Assembly: GCF_000741535.1 (NCBI RefSeq) | Contig: NZ_JGYQ01000015.1 | Span: 62,001-126,000, forward strand | Direction: 5' to 3' | Length of the DNA stretch: 64,000 nucleotides | DNA from: Bifidobacterium boum | Lineage (GTDB): Bacteria > Actinomycetota > Actinomycetes > Actinomycetales > Bifidobacteriaceae | Part shown: piece by piece, positions 1-7,988 of the stretch | Numbering within the stretch: position 1 is the stretch's first letter | Layout of the letters: the number at the start of each line of letters is the position of its first letter | Notes under the pieces: generated by a model | Databases searched by the model: none | What the model saw: the letters and a program-made list of their open reading frames with translations, nothing else | What the model was told of the DNA's origin: nothing | Translations under genes and position numbers: made by a program

Positions 1-1
1 C

Positions 2-694
2 AGACCTGATTTTTATGCCAAATGCATTGATGCTCTCAAAGACGAAAAGGTTGATGTCATAATCTCCTGCGGAAATGCACTTGATATTTCCGTTCTCGGT
101 GAACTGCCCGAAAATATTAAAGTATATCCTTATGTTGATCAGCTTGATGTTTTGTCAAGAGTGGACGCATTTATCACACACTGCGGCATGAACAGCGTTT
201 CTGAAAGTCTGTATATGGCGACACCGATGATTCTGTATCCGCAGACAAGCGAACAGCAGGCGGTTGCAAGACGTGCAAAAGAAATCGGGGCGGGAGTTAT
301 GCTTACAAACGATTCGGTTCATGGAATCCGTTCTGCGGTTCTTGAAATACTTAACAATAATACTTACGCCGCAGGAGCTAAGGAATGCAGCGAAGATTTT
401 CGCTCGTGTTCGGGAACTGTCGGAGCGGCAGCTTTTATTGAAAATGCTCCGCACGAATCCGAGGGTGTTGATATTTTAGAAGAACTAAATAAATCGAACG
501 GCAAAATTCAGATTTTGTATTGGCTGGCTGCTACCGCACTGGTTGTTCTTTTCGGACTGCTGACAAGCTGGAAATACGTCTGGATTATAGGAATTGCTGC
601 GGGAGTACTATCAACGCCGATAATCAAGGCGATACAGAAGAAAAAATATAATTCCTTTGTTGAAAAATATGGAAAGAAAAGAAAAAATGATTAG
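2..694 (+). CDS. Glycosyltransferase family 1 (UGT/MGT-like), 5' end outside window
   Basis: The frame is already open at base 2, so only the C-terminal 230 residues are visible. They contain the nucleotide-sugar donor signature of GT1 enzymes (FITHCGMNSVSESL, then a Pro-rich turn and TSEQQAVARR), as in UDP-glucosyltransferases and macrolide glycosyltransferases. After the GT domain come about 25 residues rich in acidic and polar side chains, then two hydrophobic stretches (near ILYWLAATALVVLFGLL and YVWIIGIAAGVLS) and a lysine-rich tail, so the protein is probably membrane-anchored with the enzyme domain in the cytoplasm. It is probably cargo of the transposon and ends at a strong terminator. 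The acceptor is unknown: a macrolide, a lipid or another small molecule are all possible, and a resistance role is only a guess. Confidence 0.75.
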   Translation, partial: RPDFYAKCIDALKDEKVDVIISCGNALDISVLGELPENIKVYPYVDQLDVLSRVDAFITHCGMNSVSESLYMATPMILYPQTSEQQAVARRAKEIGAGVMLTNDSVHGIRSAVLEILNNNTYAAGAKECSEDFRSCSGTVGAAAFIENAPHESEGVDILEELNKSNGKIQILYWLAATALVVLFGLLTSWKYVWIIGIAAGVLSTPIIKAIQKKKYNSFVEKYGKKRKND

Positions 695-737
695 GCTATT
701 AATTTAGGTTTGCTAAATATTTTGCACACCCGCGTTA

Positions 738-812
738 ATGTATGATACCGCAGGAATTGACATTGACACCCCGACATTTATAGATGATTTCGAATACGCT
801 TTCTGGCAATAA
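738..812 (+). other. Possible 24-codon fragment of a transposon gene
   Basis: An ATG-started frame encodes an acidic peptide ending in FIDDFEYAFWQ. It has no good ribosome binding site. It reads like the C-terminus of a larger conjugation or plasmid protein left behind by rearrangement, but I cannot name the parent. It could also be chance. Confidence 0.2.
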
Positions 813-851
813 AATCTGCCTTATCGAAAAGATTATAAACTAATACCATGT

Positions 852-890
852 AACGGCGGGATAGTGCTATTATCCCGCCGTTGTTCTTTT
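852..890 (+). terminator. Intrinsic terminator after the glycosyltransferase
   Basis: A 12-bp perfect stem (AACGGCGGGATA paired with TATCCCGCCGTT, 7-nt loop) is followed by GTTCTTTTTT on the plus strand. It ends the glycosyltransferase transcript and directly abuts the ancestral stop codon of the convergent relaxase reading frame. Confidence 0.85.
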
Positions 891-1072
891 TTACCGTTCA
901 TGCTCATGCTTCCGTGTCGGCTGTTCTCTGCCGTTTTCTTCTTTCAGAATACTGTAAACATTCCTGCGGATTTGCTCCACTTCCTTGACCTCATCTTTGA
1001 GCGTGTAATACTGTTGGGTCAGTAGTTTCTTCTCGCCGCTTAGCTTGTCGCGTTCCGCTTTCCACACCTTGG
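891..1072 (-). pseudogene. Out-of-frame C-terminal tail of the relaxase
   Basis: Read in the frame shifted by one from the relaxase, this stretch encodes an uninterrupted basic, coiled-coil-like tail beginning KVWKAERDKLSGEKK and ending in HEHER before a TAA at 891-893. That is how MobA/MobL proteins of this group normally finish. Restoring a single C in the CCAAGG run near 1070 would rejoin it to the relaxase. Either a real mutation or a sequencing error. Confidence 0.75.
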
Positions 1073-2338
1073 AATACCTGTCTTGCCGTTCATCACGGCG
1101 TTCAGATAGCGTTCTGCGGCTTCGTAGTGGGTCAGTTCCATGCGGTGGCTTTCGTAAAACGCTTCCTGCTTTTTCGGCTTCTGCTGTTTGTATTTTCTGT
1201 AAATATCGCGGTACTGAAAATACTTCTCGGCATTTGAAATATGCTCGTCAAGGGTTTTCAATCGCCTGTCTATGGGTTTCAGTTTTTCCGCAATGCTGCG
1301 CTGCTTGCCGTACATATCCTCAACCTTTTCTTCCAGTCCCGCCATATCCTTAATGTCGTTTGTCTGCAAAAACATCAGCATATTCGCAGCCGCTTTCAGA
1401 TTGTGGATAGTGGTGTATCGGCTCTGTTTTCCGCTTTGTTCACGCTTTGACAAGATACCCTGTATCACGTCGGCAAGGGTGGGCGGTTCGGTGTTGGCAG
1501 CTTCTTCTTTCAGCCAGTTTTGCAGCTTGGATATACGCGCTTTAAGCTGCCGCAAACGCTGATTTGTGACTTCGATTTCTCGGTTGAGGTTGCCGCGCTC
1601 GGTGCGTATTCCTCGCTTCTCCATCTGAAAAGCCGCCACGCCTAAATGAACGGTGGGGATTTGGTCTATCCCTTGCCGCGCATAGCTGCGGTGATCTATA
1701 CGCTCGGCGTGTCCGTTCTGTTCCAATGCCCGATTGCAGATTTCAGCCCATGCCGACCGCCATTCCTCCGCTTTTGTCTGCTCGTTCCAATCGGTGGCGG
1801 GAATGGATTTGCATTTGTAGGAACGCTTTTTCGGGTCATAGATTTTGTTTCCGTCCCTGTCAAGAATATACTCTTTTTTCTGTTTTACTCCCCATGTGCC
1901 GTCCTGCTCAATGGGGCGTATCGTCAGCATAATATGGGCGTGAGGGTTGCCGTCCTCTTTGTCGTGTATGGCTATGTCAGCGCACATTCCCACATTTACA
2001 AACTGCTCCTTTACATACTCCCTCACAAGAGAAATGCCCTGCTCCCTTGTCAATTCTTTCGGCAGGGCTATTTCAATCTCCCTTGCAAGCTGTGCGTTTT
2101 TCGCTTTCTCGATTTTCTCAACTGCGTTCCACAAAACAGCGCGGTCTGCATACTCTGTGGGGGCGTGGTCGGGCAGCAAAATCTCGGTATGAACGACGCC
2201 GCCTTTGCGGGTGTAGTCGTGAGTGATTCCGTCATATTCGTTGGTGAGATTTTCACCGCTGCGATAAGCGGCGGCAGCAACGGCAGACTTGCCCTTGCCG
2301 CGTGAGATGATTTTAATACTGCAATGGTAAATCGCCAT
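1040..2338 (-). CDS. MobA/MobL family relaxase with frameshifted C-terminus
   Basis: Conjugative mobilization relaxase that would nick the transposon's origin of transfer and lead the strand into a recipient. The start is the ATG at 2338, preceded by AGAAAGGAG; the frame extends upstream but without a better signal. The N-terminal 140 residues show the MobA/MobL hallmarks: an AAYRSGE segment near residue 23 with the candidate catalytic tyrosine, and the metal-binding HDKEDGNPHAHIM motif at 125-137. Lys/Glu-rich coiled-coil follows. The frame ends at 1040 after NAVMNGKTGIP plus seven unrelated residues. The conserved continuation (KVWKAERDKL onward to HEHER) is intact in another frame down to 891, so one base is missing near 1065-1075. 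About 60 C-terminal residues are lost; the relaxase domain itself is complete. Confidence 0.85.
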   Translation of the reverse strand: MAIYHCSIKIISRGKGKSAVAAAAYRSGENLTNEYDGITHDYTRKGGVVHTEILLPDHAPTEYADRAVLWNAVEKIEKAKNAQLAREIEIALPKELTREQGISLVREYVKEQFVNVGMCADIAIHDKEDGNPHAHIMLTIRPIEQDGTWGVKQKKEYILDRDGNKIYDPKKRSYKCKSIPATDWNEQTKAEEWRSAWAEICNRALEQNGHAERIDHRSYARQGIDQIPTVHLGVAAFQMEKRGIRTERGNLNREIEVTNQRLRQLKARISKLQNWLKEEAANTEPPTLADVIQGILSKREQSGKQSRYTTIHNLKAAANMLMFLQTNDIKDMAGLEEKVEDMYGKQRSIAEKLKPIDRRLKTLDEHISNAEKYFQYRDIYRKYKQQKPKKQEAFYESHRMELTHYEAAERYLNAVMNGKTGIPRCGKRNATS

Positions 2339-2474
2339 GCGCTGCGCTCCTTTCTGCGGGCATTGCCCGCTGTTTTCTTTTGTGCCGACAGGCACAAAAC
2401 GCCGTCTGCAAGACCGCACATACCACATTCATGTGGTATATAAGTGCGCCCTTGCTAAAAGCAAGGGTATGGGA

Positions 2475-2837
2475 TTAGTCCCTTACCCTTGCGTCGCTGC
2501 CGTCGTCCTCGTCTGCGTCCTCGTCGTCCTGCGTTTCCGTATAGGCTGCATTTCTCGCTGTTTGCTGTGTGCCCCGCTGTGCTGTCAATCCGTCCAGTAT
2601 GCGGCGGCTGTGTTCGGCGGCTATGGTTTTTTCAAGGAAGATTTGGAACTGCTCGTCTGTCAGCGATATGCTTTCGGGCAGCATACTTTCAAATAGCCCC
2701 ATGCGCTTGCAAAGGCGTTTCGTTCTGTCCTTTCGCTCCTGCTGCTTCTGTTCTTGGATCAGCTTCTTTCTTTGGTTTTCAAGCTGCGTCATCTGTAATT
2801 CGATGGCTGCGATTTTCTCTGCTTTGGTTTTTGCCAT
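2475..2837 (-). CDS. DUF3847 family mobilization accessory protein
   Basis: A 120-residue, highly charged protein. The first ~40 residues (AEKIAAIELQMTQLENQRKK) predict a coiled coil, and the body matches the DUF3847 proteins that accompany MobA/MobL relaxases on Firmicutes transposons. The last 20 residues are almost all Asp, Glu and polar. A good ribosome binding site (AAAGGAG) lies before the ATG at 2837. It is just upstream of the relaxase gene on the same strand, so it is probably co-transcribed. By position it may act as a relaxosome accessory or DNA-binding partner, but its biochemistry is not established. Confidence 0.75.
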   Translation of the reverse strand: MAKTKAEKIAAIELQMTQLENQRKKLIQEQKQQERKDRTKRLCKRMGLFESMLPESISLTDEQFQIFLEKTIAAEHSRRILDGLTAQRGTQQTARNAAYTETQDDEDADEDDGSDARVRD

Positions 2838-2902
2838 GTGATTTTCTCCTTTCGATTTTTGGATGGGATAGGATAGGAAGGGAATGGAAAAGACGGCTTG
2901 TT

Positions 2903-3097
2903 TTACTCTGTTTTCTCGGAACGGATTGCCTTTAGCAGCTTATCTTGAAACGTGTCCTTGCTACCGTGGTTGAAAAATATCTCGGCAATGAAAGTCTTTG
3001 CGCCAAACTTTCTTGTGAGCACGCCGTCCGGCTTTCGGGCTGCGGTCTGTTCCTCGGTCTGAATTTCTTCGGCCTGTGCTTCGGTTTTTTCTGTCAT
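2903..3097 (-). CDS. tnpW: TnpW-family small transposon protein
   Basis: A 64-residue protein with an acidic N-terminal third and a conserved C-terminal core (TRKFGAKTFIAEIFFNHGSKDTFQDK) typical of the TnpW family encoded beside TnpX-type recombinases. The ATG at 3097 has a near-perfect ribosome binding site (GAAGGAGG). A terminator separates it from the recombinase gene upstream, so it and the mobilization genes probably use another promoter or read-through. The family's function is unknown; in Tn4451 tnpW was reported dispensable for excision, as far as I recall. Confidence 0.75.
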   Translation of the reverse strand: MTEKTEAQAEEIQTEEQTAARKPDGVLTRKFGAKTFIAEIFFNHGSKDTFQDKLLKAIRSEKTE

Positions 3098-3120
3098 TAA
3101 AGTCCTCCTTCACTTAACGC

Positions 3121-3155
3121 AAAAAGAGATTTCCCGTTGATAGGAAACCTCTTTT
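3121..3155 (-). terminator. Terminator after the recombinase gene
   Basis: Inverted repeat with arms AAAAGAG/CTCTTTT and TTTCC/GGAAA around an 8-nt loop; on the minus strand it ends in CTCTTTTTG. It lies 20 nt past the recombinase stop and before the tnpW ribosome binding site. Its symmetry would let it act in both directions. Confidence 0.75.
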
Positions 3156-3176
3156 CGTGGTGTTGGTTATTCGGTT

Positions 3177-5012
3177 TTAGGTTGCGGCTTGTAGCTTTTT
3201 CTTTGCTCTATATTCCCTCGCTTTCATTCGCTCATATTCGCGGCACCTTTCAAGGTTTTTCTTACGGTATTCCTTGTAATAGGCTCGATGGTAGGCGCGG
3301 GATTTCTCTCTTTTGGCTTCTTCGATTTCAGCCCTCATGCGTTCACATTCCTGCTCCGTTGGCTCTAACTGTGCTGTCAGTTCATTCTCAAATCTGCCGA
3401 TATGATTGAAATACACCTCAATGCGGTGAACGGCGTATTTTGACCTTTTTACATCGCGTTCATGGACAAGGATTTTGCTGATAAACTCGTTTAGGATAGC
3501 GGGGGTAAGCTCGGTAAAGGCGGCATAGCGTTCTGTCAGCTTCATAAACCTTTGCGCTCGTCCGTCTGCGTTCTCAAACTCGGAAAGCTGCTCCTTGATT
3601 TCTGCAAGCTCCGTTTTCAGTGTGTAGTATTCTTCGGAGTATTTCTGCGACATCTGCTCATAGCGGTCTTGCTCAATCCTGCCGAGGGCAATATCCTCAT
3701 AGAGCTTGTTCAAAACCGTGTCGATCTGTTCAAGCCTTGCCGTGATTTGCGGTATGCGCTTTTGCTGCTTCTTCACCTTGTCCGTCTGCTGTATGGCAAG
3801 GCTCTTTTTGACTAAGGCTTCAAAGTCTGCTCTGTTGCTGATAGAGTAGTCCGCGATTTTGCGCAGCACGTCCGCGACGGTCTGCAAGAGTAAATCCGCG
3901 TCAATATTGTGCGGGGAATGGCATTTAGGATTTTTGCTTTTGCCCTTGCGGTATTCGCTGCAAAAAGCAACGTGCCGCTTGCCGCTATACCTGTAATCTA
4001 TGCGTATGTGCATTTTTGCCCCGCAATCTTTACAGAAAAGCAAGCCTGACAAGGGGTGTATTTCTCCGTCCCCATTTGGACGTCTGACAGGCGCGTTTTC
4101 CAATATGCGCTGCACGTTTTCAAAGGTGTTGCGGTCGATGATCGGCTCATGCACGTTTTCAAATATCTGCCACTCGTTTTTATCCACATAGTGGTTGCGC
4201 TTATCCCTGTAATGCTTCGCCGTCTTGAAGTTCACCACGTCACCGCAATACTCTTGTCTTGTGAGAATGCGGGTCAAGGTCGCCTTGTTCCAGTTGTAGC
4301 GGTTTTCCTCGTTCAGATTTCGGCTTTTTGATGTTCCTCTGTCATGATATTTGAGATAAAAGGTTGGGGTCAGAACTTCCTCATTTTCCAGATAAACGGC
4401 AATCTGATTTCTGTTTTTGCCCTCAAGAAACAGGCTGAAAATAAGACGGACAACGGCGGCGGCTTCCTCGTCAATAATCCAGTAATCCTTGTTGTCGGGG
4501 TCTTTCATATAGCCATAGGGGGCTTCGGTGGCGATTGGCTTTCCGCTCATGCCTTTGGTCTTGATGCCTGTTTTTACTTTCTTGCTGATGTCCTTTGCAT
4601 ACCACTCCGACATGATATTGATAAACGGCGCAAACTCCAATGTGTCGGGCTTCTCGCTGTCTATGCCGTTGTTGACGGCGATAAAGCGCACCCTGTTCCT
4701 GCGGAAAATCTCCATAGCGTTTCCCACTTGGAGATAATCGCGTCCCCAGCGGGTCATGTCTTTCATAACGACAATGCCGATTTTCCCGCTTTCCACATCG
4801 TCCATCATTCGCACATAGGCGGAGCGGTCAAAGAATCTGCCGCTTTCGTCGTCGTCGATATAATGGCGGATGTTCGTCAGCTTTTCCTGCCTTGCGTACC
4901 TCTCTAAAAAAGCCTTTTGATTCACAATGCTGTTGCTCTCGCCGCCGTCCCTGTCCTCGTCACCAACTGAAAGGCGGGAGTATAGCGCGGTGATCTTGTT
5001 GTATTGTGTCAT
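3177..5012 (-). CDS. tnpX: Large serine recombinase, TnpX/TndX family
   Basis: Site-specific recombinase that would excise and insert the transposon through a circular intermediate. The start is the ATG at 5012 with AAAGGAGG eight bases upstream; the frame opens 18 codons earlier but that part covers the ribosome binding site. The 611-residue protein has an N-terminal resolvase domain with the YSRLS motif (nucleophile Ser near residue 15) and TRWGRD, then the recombinase domain (PYGYMKDPDNKDYW onward), a four-cysteine zinc-ribbon (FCKDCGAK ... FCSEYR ... PKCHSPH) and a long coiled coil ending in a Lys/Arg-rich tail. This order and length match TnpX of Tn4451. It lies at the element's right end and points inward, as expected. 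It looks intact. Confidence 0.92.
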   Translation of the reverse strand: MTQYNKITALYSRLSVGDEDRDGGESNSIVNQKAFLERYARQEKLTNIRHYIDDDESGRFFDRSAYVRMMDDVESGKIGIVVMKDMTRWGRDYLQVGNAMEIFRRNRVRFIAVNNGIDSEKPDTLEFAPFINIMSEWYAKDISKKVKTGIKTKGMSGKPIATEAPYGYMKDPDNKDYWIIDEEAAAVVRLIFSLFLEGKNRNQIAVYLENEEVLTPTFYLKYHDRGTSKSRNLNEENRYNWNKATLTRILTRQEYCGDVVNFKTAKHYRDKRNHYVDKNEWQIFENVHEPIIDRNTFENVQRILENAPVRRPNGDGEIHPLSGLLFCKDCGAKMHIRIDYRYSGKRHVAFCSEYRKGKSKNPKCHSPHNIDADLLLQTVADVLRKIADYSISNRADFEALVKKSLAIQQTDKVKKQQKRIPQITARLEQIDTVLNKLYEDIALGRIEQDRYEQMSQKYSEEYYTLKTELAEIKEQLSEFENADGRAQRFMKLTERYAAFTELTPAILNEFISKILVHERDVKRSKYAVHRIEVYFNHIGRFENELTAQLEPTEQECERMRAEIEEAKREKSRAYHRAYYKEYRKKNLERCREYERMKAREYRAKKKLQAAT

Positions 5013-5111
5013 GGCGTTATCCTCCTTTGCGTCCATGTATGCGTCCTTACAGTTGATAGTTTGCACCCCACCGGGCCGCGCTTGTCCGGGGGCGTTGCCT
5101 AGGATGGCCTC

Positions 5112-5216
5112 ACAACCGAACGGGAGCCCGCAAGGGCTGAGAGGAAGCCACGACTTCGACCGTCAACTTGATGCGGGTAATGCCGCCGTAAGTATGCGAT
5201 TGTTCAATTCGTGATT
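5112..5216 (+). promoter_or_regulatory. TPP (thiamine pyrophosphate) riboswitch
   Basis: The aptamer signatures are plain: GGGAGCCC, a GCAA loop and GGGCTGAGAGG at about 5122-5143 (P2/P3 side with the conserved CUGAGA), then ACTTGATGCGGGTAATGCCGCCGTA at 5166-5190 (P4/P5 side with the pyrophosphate-binding core). Upstream and downstream flanks offer short complementary arms for P1. It is followed by a terminator and thiS, so thiamine pyrophosphate binding would reduce expression of thiSFG. The transposon ends only about 40-60 bases upstream. Confidence 0.9.
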
Positions 5217-5258
5217 CCTTGCACCGTTCGCAACACACCACAACAGAATAAGCATGAC

Positions 5259-5318
5259 CGGGTCATGAAGGAGCGCACCGCCCAATAGGTACGATTTCTT
5301 CACTGACCCGTTTTTGTT
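5259..5318 (+). terminator. Riboswitch-controlled terminator before thiS
   Basis: CGGGTCATGAAG (5259-5270) pairs with CTTCA plus TGACCCG (5298-5310, one bulged C), giving a 12-bp stem followed by TTTTTGTTTG. Placed between the TPP aptamer and thiS, it is the likely expression platform: transcription stops when TPP is bound. Confidence 0.8.
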
Positions 5319-5409
5319 TGTCCGGCCACGCTCGACCGGCAGCAGGTGACACATGGTCGCCGCCTCACCGGCAACCAGCATGGGCGGACAGCACGACGGG
5401 AGGATTATC

Positions 5410-5604
5410 ATGATCGTCAACGGACAGCGCGAGACGCTGGAGGCGCCAATCAGTGTCACAGAGCTCATCGAAGAACGCGGGCTTCGCCCCGAACGCGTGG
5501 CCGTCGAGCTCAACGGCGACATCGTGCCACGCAACAAACGCAGCGAAGTCATGCTGCACGACGGCGACACCGTCGAAATCGTCACTTTCGTGCAGGGCGG
5601 CTGA
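5410..5604 (+). CDS. thiS: Sulfur carrier protein ThiS
   Basis: A 64-residue ubiquitin-fold protein that carries sulfur as a C-terminal thiocarboxylate to the thiazole synthase. It begins MIVNGQRE, contains the family segment VAVELNGDIVPR, and ends in the essential Gly-Gly (TFVQGG). The ATG at 5410 has GGGAGG nine bases upstream; the longer frame upstream is unconvincing. It is the first gene after the TPP riboswitch and is followed by thiF and thiG, the other two parts of the same sulfur-transfer step, so the three are probably one operon. Confidence 0.92.
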   Translation: MIVNGQRETLEAPISVTELIEERGLRPERVAVELNGDIVPRNKRSEVMLHDGDTVEIVTFVQGG

Positions 5605-5714
5605 GCCCAGCCTGCGGCGGCAGGCCCGCCACACAGCAGCCTTGGCATATTCACCGAAGAATCAATACACTTCACCAATCACTATTACATCCATTTCAAC
5701 CACCAGAGCACACT

Positions 5715-6428
5715 ATGACATTCGCACCCTCAGCAACCCCCGAACAGACCGCCGCACGACAGCAAGCCTTCGACAGCCTGCCCGACCCGACCACACTCGT
5801 CAGCCGCGAAGAAATCCGCGCAGCACTGCTCGACCGCCATACCGCCGCCACACAAGACAAGCTTGACGCCGCGCGCGTGGCAATCTGTGGGCTCGGCGGA
5901 CTCGGATCGACCATCGCTGTCGCACTGACGCGCATCGGCGTCGGGCATCTGCACCTGATCGACTTCGACCGCGTGGACATGACCAACCTCAACCGCCAGC
6001 AGTACTTCCTCAAGGATCTCGGCCAGTACAAAACCGAGGCACTGCGAGCGAACCTCAAACAAATCAACCCGTTCACCGACATCACCATCGACACCGTGAA
6101 AGTCACCGATGAGAACGTGCCGACCCTGTTCGAGCATGAGGACATCATCTGCGAGGCGTTCGACGTGCCGGAAAACAAAACCATGCTCGTCAACGCGGTG
6201 CTCGAAAGCCTGCCGGACAAGAAACTCGTGTCCGCCAGCGGTATGGCGGGCTACCGCAGCTCGAACCTCGTACACACCAAGCGGGTGTCCAGGAACTTCT
6301 ACTTCTGCGGCGACGGGGAGACCGCACCCAAGCCGGGAGCCGGGCTGATGGCGCCGCGCGTCGGCGTGGTCGCCTGCCACGAAGCCAACATGATCACCCG
6401 GCTGATCCTCGGCGAAGAAGACGCCTGA
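5715..6428 (+). CDS. thiF: ThiS adenylyltransferase ThiF
   Basis: E1-like enzyme that adenylates the C-terminal glycine of ThiS so that sulfur can be attached. At 237 residues it belongs to the short ThiF type found in clostridia and actinobacteria. The ATP-binding GLGGLGS is at residues 59-65, followed by the acidic strand HLIDFDRVD and the NLNRQQY segment that contacts ATP phosphate. No paired CxxC zinc sites are seen, in keeping with the short type. The ATG at 5715 is chosen because homology begins soon after it; the ribosome binding site is weak. It lies 110 bases after thiS and 90 bases before thiG, all on one strand. Confidence 0.88.
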   Translation: MTFAPSATPEQTAARQQAFDSLPDPTTLVSREEIRAALLDRHTAATQDKLDAARVAICGLGGLGSTIAVALTRIGVGHLHLIDFDRVDMTNLNRQQYFLKDLGQYKTEALRANLKQINPFTDITIDTVKVTDENVPTLFEHEDIICEAFDVPENKTMLVNAVLESLPDKKLVSASGMAGYRSSNLVHTKRVSRNFYFCGDGETAPKPGAGLMAPRVGVVACHEANMITRLILGEEDA

Positions 6429-6518
6429 TACGCAAGCCGGGTGTGCGCCAGCCGGTTCGCCGCCGACAACACACACCCGACACCACACCAATACCACATC
6501 ACACACAGGAGCACACTC

Positions 6519-7421
6519 ATGAGCACTACTGACACCGGTGCAACAGCACAAGACAACGCCGAACCCAGCCTCGACGAACTGGTCGGTACCGCAACCAACA
6601 CCGCGATCCTGCCCGAACCGGACGCACACGCCTACGACACGATCGCCACCGGCGAATCCGACCCGCTGATCCTCGGCGGGCACAAGTTCACCAGCCGGTT
6701 CATCTTGGGATCAGGACGGTACGACCTGAACCTCATCAAAGCGACCATCGAGAACGCGGGCACGCAAATCGTCACCATGGCGTTGCGCCGCTGCCGCACC
6801 ACCGACAACAATCTGCTCGACTACATTCCCAAAGGCATCACCATGCTGCCGAACACGTCCGGCGCGCGCAACGCGAAAGACGCGGTCCGCATCGCACGGC
6901 TCGCCCGCGAAGTATGCCAGACGGATTTCGTGAAAATCGAAATCGAACACGAGACCAAATACCTGCTGCCTGACAATCGCGAAACCATCAAAGCCACGGA
7001 AATCCTGGCGAACGAAGGCTTCGTCGTCATGCCGTACATGTTCCCCGATCCGATTGCCGCACGGCAGCTCGAAGAGGCGGGCGCCGCGTGCGTCATGCCG
7101 CTCGGCTCGCTGATCGGCTCGAATAAGGGCCTGCGGATGCGTGATTTCATCGAGGTGATCATCGCCAATGCCCATGTGCCGGTGATTATCGACGCCGGCA
7201 TCGGACGGCCAAGCCAAGCGGCGGAAGCCATGGAAATGGGTGCCGACGCCGTGATGGCGTACACGGCGATTGCAAGTGCCGGCAATATTCCGTTGATGGC
7301 ACGGGCGTTCAAGCATGCGATCGAGGCGGGGCGCGAAGCGTATCTGTCCGGGCTGGGCACCGTGACCGAGGGGCATGCCGTGCCGTCGAGCCCGACGAAT
7401 GCGGCGGATTACCTGCACTGA
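6519..7421 (+). CDS. thiG: Thiazole synthase ThiG
   Basis: Forms the thiazole phosphate ring of thiamine from deoxyxylulose 5-phosphate, ThiS thiocarboxylate and dehydroglycine. The 300-residue protein has about 45 extra N-terminal residues (acidic, low complexity) before the TIM-barrel domain begins at [20 protein letters not shown]. Family motifs include VTMALRR, the FVKIEI strand whose lysine is the likely Schiff-base residue, [11 protein letters not shown], and [25 protein letters not shown] precedes the ATG at 6519. The source of dehydroglycine (ThiH or ThiO) is not in this window, nor are thiC, thiD or thiE. Confidence 0.92.
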   Translation: MSTTDTGATAQDNAEPSLDELVGTATNTAILPEPDAHAYDTIATGESDPLILGGHKFTSRFILGSGRYDLNLIKATIENAGTQIVTMALRRCRTTDNNLLDYIPKGITMLPNTSGARNAKDAVRIARLAREVCQTDFVKIEIEHETKYLLPDNRETIKATEILANEGFVVMPYMFPDPIAARQLEEAGAACVMPLGSLIGSNKGLRMRDFIEVIIANAHVPVIIDAGIGRPSQAAEAMEMGADAVMAYTAIASAGNIPLMARAFKHAIEAGREAYLSGLGTVTEGHAVPSSPTNAADYLH

Positions 7422-7452
7422 GACGCGCCGGCGAGTCCGGGCGCTAAGAGCT

Positions 7453-7492
7453 TCCATACCTGTGATTTCAGCGTCGATGTCACAGGTATGGA
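7453..7492. terminator. Inverted repeat after thiG
   Basis: TCCATACCTGTGA and TCACAGGTATGGA form a perfect 13-bp stem with a 14-nt loop, 30 bases after the thiG stop. There is no clean T run, but its place suggests it ends the thi transcript. Confidence 0.6.
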
Positions 7493-7499
7493 GGGTTTC

Positions 7500-7870
7500 C
7501 CAAGGCATTCCCCGATGATGTGCACCCCCCATGGGCTGCGGAGGGTGGCGAATTCCAAGGGTCTTGGCCTCACTACCCTCCGCAGTCGCCAGCGAACCGC
7601 GTCACACCGTGGATTCCGACAGCAGATTCACACAGTATGGAAAAGCAACCAACCCGCCTGCAGTCACCGTCCGGCAGGCAGCCAGACCAAAACCGCGGGA
7701 TTCCAACGATTCACGCCACCACACAACCTCCGAACCAAGCGAATCCCCCGGTATCCTTTCCGCACCATGGATTTCACGCACTGATTTGCATCCCACGGAA
7801 GCTGATGATGGCGGCGACCCGACGGCCACGTCAAAACCAGAGTCACCGGATTCCAGCACCATCACCCAGC
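7500..7870. other. Intergenic stretch without a convincing gene
   Basis: No frame here looks like a protein. The stretch includes the palindrome GGAGGGT/ACCCTCC around 7541-7581 and a copy, in inverse orientation, of a repeat also found near 25.64 kb (at 7750-7771, reading GGTATCCTTTCCGCACCATGG). The DNA looks like an accumulation of dispersed intergenic repeats. Confidence 0.5.
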
Positions 7871-7939
7871 GTTATGCAAATCGCAGGTTAGGATTTATGC
7901 AAATCATGGGTTAGCGTTTATGTAAATCATGGGTTAGGA
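7871..7939 (+). repeat. Three 23-nt direct repeats upstream of the ATPase gene
   Basis: Three tandem copies of a unit resembling TTTATGCAAATCATGGGTTAG, 23 bases apart (copies near 7871, 7894 and 7917), end about 50 bases before the start codon of the AAA_14 ATPase. Copies two and three are nearly identical and copy one differs at two or three bases. They are spaced at a little over two helical turns, which suits cooperative protein binding. Confidence 0.8.
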
Positions 7940-7988
7940 TGGGAACGACATCAGCAAACAGCAGTAATACCAAGGCAGGAGGGCTGTC

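Larger units (their letters stand above)
1..5070. mobile_element. Right-hand part of a Tn4451-like mobilizable transposon
   Basis: The segment holds, from right to left, a large serine recombinase, a TnpW-type small protein, a DUF3847 protein and a MobA/MobL relaxase, all on the minus strand, followed by the end of a glycosyltransferase on the plus strand. Recombinase, TnpW and mobilization protein together are the Tn4451/Tn4453-type set known from Firmicutes. Base composition is clearly lower in GC than the DNA from about 5.08 kb onward. The left end lies outside the window. The right boundary is inferred to fall between the recombinase start and about 5075, because the following bases belong to the thi leader. 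TnpX-type enzymes recombine at GA dinucleotides and one occurs at 5055-5056, but the exact end cannot be fixed without an empty site. Confidence 0.8.
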
